A DNA stretch of 64,000 bases from Nocardioides sp. cx-173 (GCF_021117365.1 NZ_CP088262.1:1426001-1490000); one strand, 5' to 3'. Counted from the first letter of the stretch, positions 7,505 to 16,797 are shown. Translations and numbers: made by a program. The notes: generated by a model not told the origin, from the letters alone.

Positions 7505-9184
7505 ATGGAAGAGACACCCCGCAGCGGCCTCATCGAGCTCGCGGTCGTGCTCCGGTTCGTCGACATCGCCACGGACGCGCTGGGGCAGGCGCGCGAGGAG
7601 ATCGACGCCCTCAATGTCTACCCGGTGCCGGACGGCGACACGGGCACGAACATGTTCCTCACGGTCTCGGCTGCCCGCGACGCGATTCGCGAGGCCGCCG
7701 AGGCCGCGGAGGGTGCCGAGGGCGGCAACCGCGACCTCGCTCTGGCCGCGTTCGGCCGCGGCGCACTGCTGGGCGCCCGCGGCAACTCGGGAGTGATCCT
7801 CAGCGAGATGCTGGGCGCCATCGCGCGGCGGATCTCCGCGGCGGCGCCGGGGGAGCGCAACGCCGAGATCATGGCCGACGCGCTGCACCAGGCGACCGAG
7901 GCGAGCTACGCCGCCGTGGGCCGGCCCGTCGAGGGCACCATGCTCACCGTGGCGCGCGCGGCCTCGGAGGCCGCGGTCGCGCTGGCGGGGGATCCGCAGG
8001 TACGTGCCCGCGACGTGTTCACGGCGGCGGCGCGGGCGGCCCGCGAGGCGCTGGCGAGGACGCCCGAGCAGCTCCAGATCCTCAAGGACGCCGGGGTGGT
8101 CGACGCCGGCGGCCGCGGGCTCAGCGTGATCCTGGACGCGGCCGAGACCGCGCTCACCGGGCGACGCCCGGTCCCGGTCGCCAGCCCGATCGGCCGGCAC
8201 GCGATCCCGATCCCCCTGACCGACAGCCTGCCGGCGGGGGACCTGAGCCCGGACGGGCCGGCATACGAGGTCATGTACCTGCTGGACGCCGCACCGGAGG
8301 CGATTCCGGCGCTGCGCGAGACGCTGGACGGGCTGGGCGACTCGCTGGTCGTCGTCGGCGGCGAGGGCCTGTGGAACGTCCACGTCCACGTCGACGACGT
8401 GGGCGCCGCGATCGAGGCCGGCATCGAGGCCGGGCGGCCGCACCGGGTGCGCGTGACCCACTTCGCCGAGCAGGTCGCCGCCGCCCGCCACGGGGCGGGC
8501 CACGAGCGCGACGGGCGCCGGATCGTGTCCGTGGCGGCCGGGCCGGGGCTCGCGGCGCTGTTCGAGGAGGCGGGCGCGCTCGTCGTCCCCGGCGGCCCCG
8601 GGCGCCGCCCGTCGACCGGCCAGATCCTCGAGGCGATCACCGACTGCGGAGCGAGCGAGGTGGTCGTGCTGCCCAACGACGCCGACTCCGTGCGGGTGGC
8701 CCAGATCGCGGGCCAGATGGTCGAGAACGACCCCGCGCTGGCCGGCCGGGTCCGGGTCGCGGTGATCCCGACCCAGGCGCAGGTGCAGGGGCTCGCGGCG
8801 CTGGCCGTCCACGAGCCGGCCCGGTCGTTCGAGCAGGACGTCCTCGAGATGACCGCCACCGCGCGCCACGCCCGCCACGGCGCGGTCACCGTCGCGGCGC
8901 GCCAGGCGATGACGATGGCCGGCCCGTGCGAGCCCGGCGACGTCCTCGGCGTGATCGCCGGCGACTTCGCGGTGGTGGGCCACGACCTCGACGAGGTGGC
9001 CACCGGCGTGCTCGCCCGGCTGCTCGCCGGCGGCGGGGAGCTGGTGACCCTGGTGTCCGGTGCGGGCGGCGACGGCTTGGCCGAGCGGGCGGCCGCGTGG
9101 GTGGACCAGCGCCACCCCCATGTCGACGTCGTGGTGTACGACGGGGGGCAGGAGCGCTACCCGCTGCTGCTGTCCGTCGAGTGA
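7505..9184 (+). CDS. DhaL/DAK2-domain kinase, FakA-like
   Basis: The 559-residue protein has the architecture of FakA/YloV. An N-terminal DhaL (DAK2) ATP-binding domain spans about residues 10-205, with NVYPVPDGDTGTNMFLTV (metal-binding aspartates), GARGNSGVILSEML and RPVEGTMLTVAR. A middle domain contains YEVMYLLDA and NVHVHVDD. A C-terminal DegV-like domain contains VVVLPNDADSV and VAVIPTQAQVQGLAAL. In Firmicutes FakA phosphorylates fatty acids bound to FakB; whether this protein does so is inference, and no FakB/DegV gene is in the window. I start at the ATG at 7505. The next gene, recG, begins ten bases after the stop. Confidence 0.85.
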   Translation: MEETPRSGLIELAVVLRFVDIATDALGQAREEIDALNVYPVPDGDTGTNMFLTVSAARDAIREAAEAAEGAEGGNRDLALAAFGRGALLGARGNSGVILSEMLGAIARRISAAAPGERNAEIMADALHQATEASYAAVGRPVEGTMLTVARAASEAAVALAGDPQVRARDVFTAAARAAREALARTPEQLQILKDAGVVDAGGRGLSVILDAAETALTGRRPVPVASPIGRHAIPIPLTDSLPAGDLSPDGPAYEVMYLLDAAPEAIPALRETLDGLGDSLVVVGGEGLWNVHVHVDDVGAAIEAGIEAGRPHRVRVTHFAEQVAAARHGAGHERDGRRIVSVAAGPGLAALFEEAGALVVPGGPGRRPSTGQILEAITDCGASEVVVLPNDADSVRVAQIAGQMVENDPALAGRVRVAVIPTQAQVQGLAALAVHEPARSFEQDVLEMTATARHARHGAVTVAARQAMTMAGPCEPGDVLGVIAGDFAVVGHDLDEVATGVLARLLAGGGELVTLVSGAGGDGLAERAAAWVDQRHPHVDVVVYDGGQERYPLLLSVE

Positions 9185-9194
9185 AGGGCCCCGC

Positions 9195-11426
9195 GTGATC
9201 AGTCTCGACTCCCCGGTCGCCGCCGTCTTCGGCGACGCCAAGCACAAGCGCGACAAGATCGTGAAGAACCTCGGCATCGTCACCGTCGGCGACCTGCTGC
9301 GCCACTTCCCTCGTCGCTACATCAAGACCGGCGAGCTCACCCGGGTCGAGGACCTGCAGGTCGGTCAGATGCTCACGGTGGTGGGGGAGATCGCCGAGAG
9401 CAAGCCGCGCACCTACACCGACCGCCGCACCGGCAAGCCGGCGTACCGCCTCGAGACCGTGCTGCGCACCGACGGGCCGTCGCTGCGGATGACCTTCTTC
9501 GCCAAGAACGACTGGGTCTCCAAGTACCACCAGCGGCGGCTCCCGGTCGGGCGCAAGGGCCTCTTCATCGGGCAGGCGGGGCACTTCAACAACCAGTGGC
9601 AGCTCACCAACCCCACGATGGTGCTCTTCGGCGGGCCCGACGACGACGAGGAGATGATCCGCCCCGACCAGCTCCGCGGGCTCTACCCGCTCTACCCGCT
9701 CACCAAGGGCGTCGACCACTGGGACTTCCAGCGGGCCATCGCCTTCGCCCGCAGCGTCGTCGAGCCCCCGGTGGAGCTGCTGCCCGACGAGGTCCGCGAG
9801 GCCTACGACGTGATCGACGCCGTCCAGGCGCTCAACTGGATCCACGGGCCCGACGACTTCGAGCAGGTCGCGAAGGCACGCCGCCGCTACCGCTTCGAGG
9901 AGGCCCTGGTCACGCAGCTCGTGCTCGGCCGGCGGCGCCGCGCGGTCCGCGCCCTCGGCGCCCGCGAGCGCACCGGCGGTGACGGCGCGCTGCTGGCGGC
10001 GTTCGACGCGCGGCTGCCCTTCACCCTCACCGACGGCCAGCGCGAGATAGGCCGGCAGATCGAGGCCGACCTGGCCGAGCCGCACCCGATGAACCGCCTG
10101 CTCCAGGGGGAGGTCGGCTCCGGCAAGACGCTCGTCGCCCTGCGCGCGATGCTGCGCGTGGTCGACTCCGGTGGCCAGGCGGCCCTCCTCGCGCCGACCG
10201 AGGTCCTGGCCCAGCAGCACTACCGCTCGATCACCGCCATGCTCGGCGACCTCGCGCTGGGCGGCATGCTCGGCGGACCCGCCGAGGGCACGGCGGTCGA
10301 GCTGCTGACCGGCTCGATGACCAAGTCCCAGCGGACGGCCCCGATGTCGCGCCTGGCCAGCGGCGAGTCGGGCATCGTGATCGGCACCCACGCCCTGCTG
10401 GAGGACCGCGTGATGTTCGCCGACCTCGGCCTGGTCGTGGTCGACGAGCAGCACCGCTTCGGGGTCGAGCAGCGGGCCGCGCTGACCGGCAAGGCGGCCG
10501 TCCCGCCGCACGTCCTGGTCATGACCGCCACCCCGATCCCGCGCACCGTCGCGATGACCGTCTTCGGCGACCTGGAGACCTCGGTGCTGACCGAGCTCCC
10601 GGCCGGCCGCGCGCCGATCCAGACCAACGTCGTCAACCTGCTGGAGCACCCGACCTGGGTCGACCGGGTGTGGGAGCGCGTCCGCGAGGAGGTGGCGAAG
10701 GGCCACCAGGCCTACGTCGTGTGCCCGCGCATCTCCGGCGACGAGCTCGAGCAGGGTGAGCAGGACGAGCCCGAGCTCGACGAGGACGGCAACCCGGTCA
10801 CCGTCGACCGGCCGCCCCTGGCCGCCGTGGAGGAGGTCGTGGCCGAGTTGAGCGAGGGCCCGTTGAAGGGGCTGCGGGTCACCACGCTGCACGGCCGGCA
10901 GGCCCCCGACGCCAAGGACGCCACCATGCGCGCGTTCGGCGCGGGGGAGATCGACGTCCTGGTGTCGACGACCGTGATCGAGGTCGGCGTCGACGTCGCC
11001 AACGCCACGACCATGGTGCTCCTGGACGCGGACCGCTTCGGGGTCTCCCAGCTCCACCAGTTGCGCGGTCGCGTCGGCCGCGGCGGCCACCCCGGCCTCT
11101 GTCTGCTGGTGACCCACGCCCCCGTCGACTCCTCGGCGCTGGAGCGACTGGACGCGGTCGCGTCGACGACCGACGGCTTCGAGCTGAGCCGGGTCGACCT
11201 CGAGCTGCGCCGCGAGGGCGACGTGCTCGGCCGCTCGCAGGCCGGCGGACGCTCCGGCCTGCAGAACCTCCGCGTCCTGCGCGACGAGCAGACCATCCTC
11301 GAGGCCCGTGCCGCGGCCGAGGACCTGCTCGACCGCGATCCCGACCTGCTCGCGAGTCCGGCGCTGGCAGTCGAGGTCGCCGACCTGGAGCTGAGCCAGC
11401 AGGGCCAGTTCATCGAGAAGTCATGA
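9195..11426 (+). CDS. recG: ATP-dependent DNA helicase RecG
   Basis: The 743-residue superfamily 2 helicase remodels stalled forks and branched DNA. The N-terminal wedge/OB domain (GDLLRHFPRRYIKTGEL, then VVGEIAESKPRTYTD) precedes the helicase core: TDGQREIGRQIEADL, Walker A GEVGSGKT (about residue 305), LLAPTEVLAQQH, Walker B VVDEQHRFGVEQR, and VMTATPIPRTVAMTVFGDLETS. TTVIEVGVDVANATTMVL and QLHQLRGRVGRG follow in the C-terminal half. An acidic insertion (about residues 518-535, EQGEQDEPELDEDGNPVTV) is unusual. It begins with a GTG and is closely followed by rsmD. Confidence 0.96.
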   Translation: MISLDSPVAAVFGDAKHKRDKIVKNLGIVTVGDLLRHFPRRYIKTGELTRVEDLQVGQMLTVVGEIAESKPRTYTDRRTGKPAYRLETVLRTDGPSLRMTFFAKNDWVSKYHQRRLPVGRKGLFIGQAGHFNNQWQLTNPTMVLFGGPDDDEEMIRPDQLRGLYPLYPLTKGVDHWDFQRAIAFARSVVEPPVELLPDEVREAYDVIDAVQALNWIHGPDDFEQVAKARRRYRFEEALVTQLVLGRRRRAVRALGARERTGGDGALLAAFDARLPFTLTDGQREIGRQIEADLAEPHPMNRLLQGEVGSGKTLVALRAMLRVVDSGGQAALLAPTEVLAQQHYRSITAMLGDLALGGMLGGPAEGTAVELLTGSMTKSQRTAPMSRLASGESGIVIGTHALLEDRVMFADLGLVVVDEQHRFGVEQRAALTGKAAVPPHVLVMTATPIPRTVAMTVFGDLETSVLTELPAGRAPIQTNVVNLLEHPTWVDRVWERVREEVAKGHQAYVVCPRISGDELEQGEQDEPELDEDGNPVTVDRPPLAAVEEVVAELSEGPLKGLRVTTLHGRQAPDAKDATMRAFGAGEIDVLVSTTVIEVGVDVANATTMVLLDADRFGVSQLHQLRGRVGRGGHPGLCLLVTHAPVDSSALERLDAVASTTDGFELSRVDLELRREGDVLGRSQAGGRSGLQNLRVLRDEQTILEARAAAEDLLDRDPDLLASPALAVEVADLELSQQGQFIEKS

Positions 11427-11433
11427 GGCACCC

Positions 11434-12021
11434 GTGACCCGAGTCATCGCCGGACGGGCCAAGGGTCGCCGTCTGGCCACACCCAAGGGCGACGCCACCC
11501 GCCCCACCAGCGACCGGGTGCGCGAGGCGTTGTTCTCCGCCGTCGAGTCGTGGGCCGGCTCGCTGCACGGCCTGCGGGTCCTCGACCTGTACGCCGGCAG
11601 CGGCGCCGTGGGGCTCGAGGCCTGGTCGCGGGGGGCCGAGGCGGTCACCCTCGTCGAGCAGGACCGCCGTACCGCCGCGCTGGTGGCCGACAACGCCCGC
11701 AGCATCGGGTTCCCCGAGGCCGACGTGCGCGCCTCCTTGGTCGCGGCGACGCTGCGCCACGGCCCGGCGGCGCCCTACGACGTGGTGTTCAGCGATCCGC
11801 CGTACCCGCTGCCCGACGACGCGGTCGCCGCCGACCTCGCCGCGCTCGTGGAGCACGGCTGGCTCGCGCCCGGTGCCCTGGTCGTGGTCGAGCGCGCCAA
11901 GCGAAGCACCGAGCCGGCCTGGCCCGCAGGGCTGGTCGGCGAGCGGTCCAAGCGCTACGGGGAGACCGTGCTTTGGTACGGTCACGCCGCCCCCGCCGAG
12001 GGGCCGGGCCAACCGAGCTGA
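11434..12021 (+). CDS. rsmD: 16S rRNA (guanine(966)-N2)-methyltransferase
   Basis: The 195-residue protein is RsmD, which methylates G966 of 16S rRNA. The N-terminal TRVIAGRAKGRRL is typical, as are the SAM-binding motif VLDLYAGSGAVGLEAWSRGA and the catalytic DPPYPL (N6/N2-type DPPY). The GTG start is seven bases after the recG stop, and coaD follows nine bases after its own stop; rsmD-coaD is a widespread pair. Confidence 0.95.
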   Translation: MTRVIAGRAKGRRLATPKGDATRPTSDRVREALFSAVESWAGSLHGLRVLDLYAGSGAVGLEAWSRGAEAVTLVEQDRRTAALVADNARSIGFPEADVRASLVAATLRHGPAAPYDVVFSDPPYPLPDDAVAADLAALVEHGWLAPGALVVVERAKRSTEPAWPAGLVGERSKRYGETVLWYGHAAPAEGPGQPS

Positions 12022-12030
12022 GGAGTCGCC

Positions 12031-12555
12031 GTGCGCCGAGCCGTCTGCCCGGGGTCCTTCGACCCCGTCACCCACGGCCACCTGGACATCGTGGCCCGAG
12101 CCTCGAGGCTCTTCGACGAGGTCATCGTCGCGGTGGGCGTCAACCGGTCCAAGAGCCGGATGTTCTCCGCCGAGGAGCGCATCGCGATGCTCGAGCGGGC
12201 GTGCGCCCCGTTCGACAACGTCCGCGTCGACGGGTTCGCCGGCCTGCTGACGACCTACTGTGCCGAGCACGACGTCGCGGCCATCCTCAAGGGCCTGCGC
12301 GGTGTCTCCGACTTCGACTACGAGCTGCAGATGGCGCAGATGAACGCCTCGCTGACCGGGATCGAGACGGTCTTCGTGCCGACCAGCCCCGAGCACGCGT
12401 TCGTGTCGTCGAGCCTGGTCAAGGAGGTCGCGGCCTTCGGCGGCGACGTCTCGGCCTACCTGCCGGACTTCGTCCACGCAGCACTGTCCGAGCGACTGGC
12501 CCAGCGGTCGGCCCAGCAGTCGGCCGGCCAGCAGGACGCGGCCGGAGAGGGCTGA
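12031..12555 (+). CDS. coaD: Phosphopantetheine adenylyltransferase
   Basis: The 174-residue enzyme makes dephospho-CoA from 4'-phosphopantetheine and ATP. RRAVCPGSFDPVTHGHLDIV contains the (T/H)xGH nucleotidyltransferase motif. GVNRSKSRMFSAEERIAML, KGLRGVSDFDYELQMAQMN and the C-terminal SPEHAFVSSSLVKEVAAFGGD (ISSS-like) are all standard. It starts with GTG after GAGGAGTCGCC, a good ribosome-binding site. Confidence 0.97.
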   Translation: MRRAVCPGSFDPVTHGHLDIVARASRLFDEVIVAVGVNRSKSRMFSAEERIAMLERACAPFDNVRVDGFAGLLTTYCAEHDVAAILKGLRGVSDFDYELQMAQMNASLTGIETVFVPTSPEHAFVSSSLVKEVAAFGGDVSAYLPDFVHAALSERLAQRSAQQSAGQQDAAGEG

Positions 12556-12622
12556 GCGGGCGGCGACGACGGCTGCGTTTTGCCCCTCCTGTGACCGGCG
12601 GATACCATTCCTGTGATCTGTT

Positions 12623-13201
12623 GTGTGCCCGGAACCTGAAAGTGATCCACTGAGCAAACTGGACCCGAGAGCGCCGCTCGTGCTCGACACTCGCGAGCTC
12701 GGCCGCCGCCCGGGGTCCCAGCGCGAGGTGTCACTCACGGTCCCGGCTCCGGCAGATCTCGGCATCGAAGTCCTCCACGTCCCCGAAGGCGCGCCGGTCC
12801 AGCTGGACCTGCGCATCGAGGCGGTCATGGAGGGCGTCCTGGTCACGGGTGAGGCGCAAGCCGCGCTCGAGGGCGAGTGCGTGCGGTGCCTGGAGCCGAT
12901 CGACGACGAGATCGACGTACGGTTCCAGGAGCTGTGCCTCTACGACGACCAGGTCGCCCCCGGGGAACCTCCCGAGGACGACGGGGTCAGCATGCTGCAG
13001 GACGACCTGGTCGACCTGGAGCCCCTGCTGCGGGACGCGGTGGTGCTCGCACTACCCTTCCAGCCGGTGTGCGAGGACGACTGTCCCGGGTTGTGCGTCG
13101 AGTGCGGCGCGCGGCTGGCGGACGATCCCGAGCACTCGCACGAAGCCGCGATCGACCCGCGTTGGGCGGGGCTGACCGCGCTGAAGCAAGACGAAGACTG
13201 A
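12623..13201 (+). CDS. DUF177 (YceD-like) protein, metal-binding
   Basis: This 192-residue DUF177 protein lies directly before rpmF, as in most bacteria; the family is linked to 23S rRNA or L32 assembly. Two Cys pairs are visible: ECVRCLEP in the middle and CPGLCVECG near the C-terminus, compatible with zinc binding. The start is uncertain. The first in-frame start is GTG at 12623, but the part that looks family-like begins at (L)SKLDPRAPLVLDTRELG, whose first codon is a CTG at 12650. A TGTGAT hexamer five bases before the GTG could be a -10 box for a leaderless message. Confidence 0.85.
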   Translation: MCPEPESDPLSKLDPRAPLVLDTRELGRRPGSQREVSLTVPAPADLGIEVLHVPEGAPVQLDLRIEAVMEGVLVTGEAQAALEGECVRCLEPIDDEIDVRFQELCLYDDQVAPGEPPEDDGVSMLQDDLVDLEPLLRDAVVLALPFQPVCEDDCPGLCVECGARLADDPEHSHEAAIDPRWAGLTALKQDED

Positions 13202-13240
13202 CCAGCAGCTAACCTGAGCTGTTCCAAGCTGTCAGAGCCT

Positions 13241-13256
13241 GACCGGGCCCCCGGTC
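13241..13256 (+). promoter_or_regulatory. Small hairpin in the DUF177-rpmF gap
   Basis: GACCGGG (13241-13247) pairs perfectly with CCCGGTC (13250-13256), just before the ribosome-binding site of rpmF (GAGGAGATCACA). It may tune rpmF expression or processing of the joint message. Confidence 0.35.
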
Positions 13257-13275
13257 GACGTATGAGGAGATCACA

Positions 13276-13461
13276 GTGGCTGTCCCGAAGCGGAAGATGT
13301 CACGCAGCAACACGCGCCACCGTCGCTCGCAGTGGAAGGCCGTCGCGCCGACCCTGGTGACCTGCGCCAACCCCGCCTGCGGTGCCAAGCACCTCCCGCA
13401 CCGCGCGTGCGGGACCTGCGGCCAGTACGGCGCCAAGGCCGACCGTCGTCAGGTCCTCTGA
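13276..13461 (+). CDS. rpmF: Large ribosomal subunit protein bL32
   Basis: The 61-residue protein is a standard bL32: [20 protein letters not shown], then a zinc ribbon with CANPACG and CGTCGQY. It starts with GTG after GAGGAGATCACA. Position between DUF177 and rnc is conserved in bacteria. The rnc frame overlaps or closely follows its 3' end. Confidence 0.97.
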   Translation: MAVPKRKMSRSNTRHRRSQWKAVAPTLVTCANPACGAKHLPHRACGTCGQYGAKADRRQVL

Positions 13462-13477
13462 CCTCGTCGCCAGTCCG

Positions 13478-14218
13478 CTGACCGACTACGGCGAGCTCCG
13501 CAGCGCGCTCGGCGACCCGATCCTGGATCCCGAGCTGCTCGAGCGCGCCCTCACGCACCGCTCGTACGCCTACGAGAACGGCGGGCTCCCGACCAACGAG
13601 CGCCTGGAGTTCCTGGGCGACTCGGTGCTCGGCGTCGTCGTCACCGAGACCCTCTACCTCACCCACCCGGACCTCTCCGAGGGCCGGCTGGCCAAGCTGC
13701 GGGCCGCGGTGGTCAACGCGCGCGCCCTGGCCGAGGTCGGCCGCGGCATCCGGCTGGGCGAGTACGTCAAGCTCGGTCGCGGCGAGGAGGCCACGGGCGG
13801 GCGCAACAAGGCGTCGATCCTCTCCGACACCGTCGAGGCGGTCATCGGGGCGATCCACCTCAGCGGTGGCGGCATCGCCGCCTCCGCCGAGGTCGTGCAC
13901 CGGCTCTTCGACCCGCTCCTCGAGGCTGCGTCCGCCATGGGAGCCGGACTCGACTGGAAGACCTCCCTGCAGGAGCTGGCCGCCGAGCACGCCCTGGGCG
14001 TGCCCGAGTACCTCATCGAGGACGAGGGACCCGACCACATGAAGACCTTCACCGCCCGCGTGCGCGTCGGCGAGGATGTCTACGGCGAGGGTGTCGGTCG
14101 CTCCAAGAAGGAGGCGGAGCAGGCCTGCGCCGAGACCGCCTACGGCGACATCATGCGCGCGCTCTCCGCCCGCGTCGGGGTGACCGACGCCGCCGGCGCC
14201 GAGCCGCCTCCCGACTGA
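13478..14218 (+). CDS. rnc: Ribonuclease III, start probably CTG
   Basis: The product (about 246 residues) is a normal RNase III: an N-terminal endonuclease domain with [21 protein letters not shown] (the catalytic signature) and [15 protein letters not shown], then a double-stranded RNA-binding domain from [18 protein letters not shown] to [16 protein letters not shown]. It processes rRNA precursors. The start is a problem. The only in-frame ATG/GTG/TTG upstream is GTG 13382, inside rpmF, which would add 32 residues unlike the family. [14 protein letters not shown], starting at CTG 13478 sixteen bases after the rpmF stop, looks like a natural N-terminus. I saw no clear ribosome-binding site before it. 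Confidence 0.9.
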   Translation: MTDYGELRSALGDPILDPELLERALTHRSYAYENGGLPTNERLEFLGDSVLGVVVTETLYLTHPDLSEGRLAKLRAAVVNARALAEVGRGIRLGEYVKLGRGEEATGGRNKASILSDTVEAVIGAIHLSGGGIAASAEVVHRLFDPLLEAASAMGAGLDWKTSLQELAAEHALGVPEYLIEDEGPDHMKTFTARVRVGEDVYGEGVGRSKKEAEQACAETAYGDIMRALSARVGVTDAAGAEPPPD

Positions 14219-14219
14219 C

Positions 14220-15107
14220 GTGCCCGAGCTGCCCGAGGTCGAGGTCGTCCGCGCCGGCCTCGAGCGGCACGTCCTCGGCGCCACGATCACCCGCGTCGAG
14301 GTGCTCCACGAGCGCTCCGTGCGCCGCGACCCGCGCGGACCCACCGGCTTCGCCGAGGCGCTGACCGGCCGCCGGATCGAGGCGGCCCGCCGTCGCGGCA
14401 AGTACCTCTGGCTGCCGCTCGACAACGGCGACGCGCTGCTCGGCCACCTCGGCATGAGCGGCCAGCTGCTGGTCCAGCCGCCGTCCCTGCCCCCCGAGCG
14501 GCACCTGCGCGTCCGCCTCGACCTCGACGGCGCCGCCGAGGGCCGCGGCCTGCGCTTCGTCGACCAGCGGATGTTCGGCGGGCTGTCGGTCTCGGCCGGG
14601 GGAGCCGAGCTGCCCGCGGAGATCGCGCACATCGCCCGCGACCCCCTGGACCCGCTCTTCGACGACGCCGAGTTCGTACGCCGCGCGCGTCGCCGCACCG
14701 CGGGCGTCAAGCGGCTGCTGCTCGACCAGGGCCTGGTGTCCGGGGTCGGCAACATCTACGCCGACGAGGCGCTGTGGCGCGCGCGGATCCACGGGGACCG
14801 GCCGGGCGACCGGCTAAGCGGGCCGCAGCTGCGCCGCCTGCTCGACCACGCCCGGGAGGTGATGTCCGAGGCACTCGGCCAGGGCGGCACGTCCTTTGAC
14901 TCGCTCTACGTCAACGTCAACGGAGAGTCCGGCTACTTCGACCGCTCCCTGCACGCCTACGGCCGCGAGCAGGAGCCCTGCGACCGCTGCGGCACGCCCA
15001 TCCGCCGGATCGCCTTCATGAACCGCTCGTCGTACTTCTGCCCCACCTGCCAGCCGGCCCCGCGCCGGCGGCGCAGCGTCCCGCCCGTGGTGCCGCTGGC
15101 AGATTGA
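14220..15107 (+). CDS. mutM: Formamidopyrimidine-DNA glycosylase
   Basis: The 295-residue enzyme removes oxidised purines such as 8-oxoguanine and cleaves the abasic site. The catalytic N-terminus is [13 protein letters not shown], with Pro2 and Glu3 after removal of the initiator. [22 protein letters not shown] (helix-two-turn-helix) and the C-terminal zinc finger CDRCGTPI...CPTCQ are present. The GTG starts one base after the rnc stop codon. The rnc-mutM-smc order is conserved in actinobacteria; here a small gene and an MFS gene separate mutM from smc. Confidence 0.96.
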   Translation: MPELPEVEVVRAGLERHVLGATITRVEVLHERSVRRDPRGPTGFAEALTGRRIEAARRRGKYLWLPLDNGDALLGHLGMSGQLLVQPPSLPPERHLRVRLDLDGAAEGRGLRFVDQRMFGGLSVSAGGAELPAEIAHIARDPLDPLFDDAEFVRRARRRTAGVKRLLLDQGLVSGVGNIYADEALWRARIHGDRPGDRLSGPQLRRLLDHAREVMSEALGQGGTSFDSLYVNVNGESGYFDRSLHAYGREQEPCDRCGTPIRRIAFMNRSSYFCPTCQPAPRRRRSVPPVVPLAD

Positions 15108-15136
15108 CCGCACGCGGTGTTGGTGGGACTCTTGAA

Positions 15137-15156
15137 GACGGCCCGACCGGGCCGTC
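15137..15156 (+). terminator. Hairpin after mutM
   Basis: GACGGCCC (15137-15144) pairs perfectly with GGGCCGTC (15149-15156) around a GACC loop. It lies 30 bases after the mutM stop and 30 before the next start, so it could end the recG-mutM transcript. Confidence 0.6.
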
Positions 15157-15185
15157 CATCCTCTCGAGACCGGAAGGCAGCATCC

Positions 15186-15392
15186 ATGGCCAAGGCGCTG
15201 ATCGGCTACCTGAACAGCGACCTGCGAGACCCCCGCCTGGCGGCCGAGAACGCCCGCCTGCGCACCCGTGTGGGAGAGCTCGAGGACCTCGTCCTCCGGC
15301 TCACCGAGGAGAACGACCGGCTCGTCGCGTCCCGCGCGGCGGACCTGCTCGACCTCGAGCCCGCGCACCTGCAGGAGATGCAGCCCGCCTGA
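15186..15392 (+). CDS. Small coiled-coil protein of unknown function
   Basis: A 68-residue protein with a heptad-like stretch: AAENARLRTRVGELEDLVLRL followed by TEENDRLV. This predicts a short coiled coil in the middle. The N-terminus is MAKALIGYLNSDLRDPR. I do not recognise a named family. The ATG at 15186 follows GGAAGGCAGCATCC, an acceptable ribosome-binding site. It may bind a larger partner through the coil; nothing nearby tells which. Confidence 0.7.
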   Translation: MAKALIGYLNSDLRDPRLAAENARLRTRVGELEDLVLRLTEENDRLVASRAADLLDLEPAHLQEMQPA

Positions 15393-15445
15393 GCCCTCGG
15401 GCTCGCACGCAGGCAGACCGCGCCGACCACGCCGGTCGGACGTAC

Positions 15446-15463
15446 TAGCCTGTCGACCTCGTG
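15446..15463 (+). promoter_or_regulatory. Candidate -10 box for the MFS gene
   Basis: TAGCCT (15446-15451) lies nine bases before the GTG start of the MFS gene, with no ribosome-binding site between. This predicts a leaderless or nearly leaderless message. Confidence 0.4.
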
Positions 15464-16702
15464 AGCCGCTTCCTCGACACCGTCGCCCCGCGGCGGCTCG
15501 GGGTCCCGTTCCGGTGGGTGCTCGCCTCGTCCTGGGTGAGCCAGATCGGCGACGGGATCGCGCTCGCGGCGGGCCCGCTGCTGGTCGCGTCGCAGACCGA
15601 CGAGGCCTTCCTGGTGGCCCTCGCCGCGCTGCTGCAGTGGGCGCCGCCGCTGCTGTTCGGGCTGTACGCCGGCGCACTGACCGACCGGCTGGACCGCAAG
15701 CTCATCGTGGCCGGCGTCAACCTGGTGCGGATCGCCGTCCTGGTGCTGCTCACGCTGTCGGTGGCCACCGACATGGTGTCGATCTGGCTGGTGCTGCTCG
15801 CGCTGTTCCTCATCGGGACCGCGGAGATGTTCGCCGACAACGCCGCGAGCACGATCCTGCCGATGATCGTGCACCGCGACGACCTCGCGATCGCCAACGC
15901 CCGCATCACGACCGGGTTCATCACCGTCAACCAGCTGGCCGGGCCGCCCGTGGGCGCGGCGCTGTTCGCCGCCGGCATGGCCTGGCCGTTCGCGGCCCAG
16001 GCGCTGCTGGTGCTCGTCGGGCTGTCGCTCTTCACCCGCGTACAGCTGCCGCCGCACGGACGCGACCCGGCCGCGAGGACGCACATCCGGCACGACATCG
16101 CCGAGGGCTTCCGGTGGGTCCGTCACCACGCCGCCGTCCGGACCCTGGTGCTCACGATCTTCACCTTCAACATCACCTTCGGTGCGGCCTGGTCGGTGCT
16201 GGTGCTCTATGCCACCGAGCATCTGGGTCTGGGCGCAGTGGGCTTCGGGCTGGTCACCACCGTCACCGCCGTCGGCGGGCTGCTCGGGACGTTGACCTAC
16301 GCGTGGCTCACCCGCCGCGTCTCCCTCGGCGACATCATGCGGGTCGGGCTGGTCCTGGAGACGCTCGTGCATCTCGCGCTGGCCCTCACCACCAGCCCCT
16401 GGGTGGCGATGCCGGTGTTCTTCGTCTTCGGGGCGCACGCGTTCGTGTGGGGCACCACCTCGACCACGGTCCGCCAGCGCGCCGTACCCCTCGAGCTGCA
16501 GGGACGGGTGGGCTCGGTCAACCTGGTCGGCGTCTTCGGCGGCCTGGTCGTCGGCGCCGGCATCGGCGGTCTCCTCGCTCAGCACCACGGCGTCACCGCT
16601 CCGTTCTGGTTTGCGTTCGCCGGCTCCGCGGTCTTCCTCGTCCTGATCTGGAGCCAGCTCACCCACATCGCGCACGCCGACGAGGCGCCGGTGCCCGGTT
16701 GA
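15461..16702 (+). CDS. MFS transporter (EntS/MFS_3-like exporter)
   Basis: The 413-residue protein has the repeated hydrophobic segments of a 12-helix major facilitator and the loop motif GLYAGALTDRLDRKLIVAG between helices 2 and 3. HARITTG-type residues (NARITTGFITVNQLAGPPVGAA) resemble the MFS_3/enterobactin-exporter branch, which exports siderophores or macrolides. The substrate here is unknown and no biosynthetic genes are adjacent. It is an insertion in the usual mutM-smc neighbourhood. The palindromic repeat, copy B, follows immediately. Confidence 0.85.
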   Translation: MSRFLDTVAPRRLGVPFRWVLASSWVSQIGDGIALAAGPLLVASQTDEAFLVALAALLQWAPPLLFGLYAGALTDRLDRKLIVAGVNLVRIAVLVLLTLSVATDMVSIWLVLLALFLIGTAEMFADNAASTILPMIVHRDDLAIANARITTGFITVNQLAGPPVGAALFAAGMAWPFAAQALLVLVGLSLFTRVQLPPHGRDPAARTHIRHDIAEGFRWVRHHAAVRTLVLTIFTFNITFGAAWSVLVLYATEHLGLGAVGFGLVTTVTAVGGLLGTLTYAWLTRRVSLGDIMRVGLVLETLVHLALALTTSPWVAMPVFFVFGAHAFVWGTTSTTVRQRAVPLELQGRVGSVNLVGVFGGLVVGAGIGGLLAQHHGVTAPFWFAFAGSAVFLVLIWSQLTHIAHADEAPVPG

Positions 16703-16710
16703 GGGCGGGG

Positions 16711-16797
16711 GAGTTTCACCGGGTGCCCGGTGAAACTCACGCCGCCCGTATGAAGCTTCATGCGGAAGGCGTGACATTCACCGGGTGCCCGGTGAAT
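16711..16797 (+). repeat. Palindromic intergenic repeat, copy B
   Basis: The same three-palindrome layout as copy A: left arms of 13 bp (16711-16723, 16726-16738) around TG, middle ATGAAGCTTCAT (16750-16761), right arms of 10 bp (16776-16785, 16788-16797) around TG. Here the left palindrome is the GTTTC...GAAAC type and the right the ATTC...GAAT type, the reverse of copy A, while the asymmetric core (CCCG before, CGGA after the middle palindrome) keeps the same orientation. It begins nine bases after the MFS stop. The rest of the gap to smc (16798-16990) holds a likely -10 box for smc, TAGGGT at about 16896, and nothing else recognised. Confidence 0.9.
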
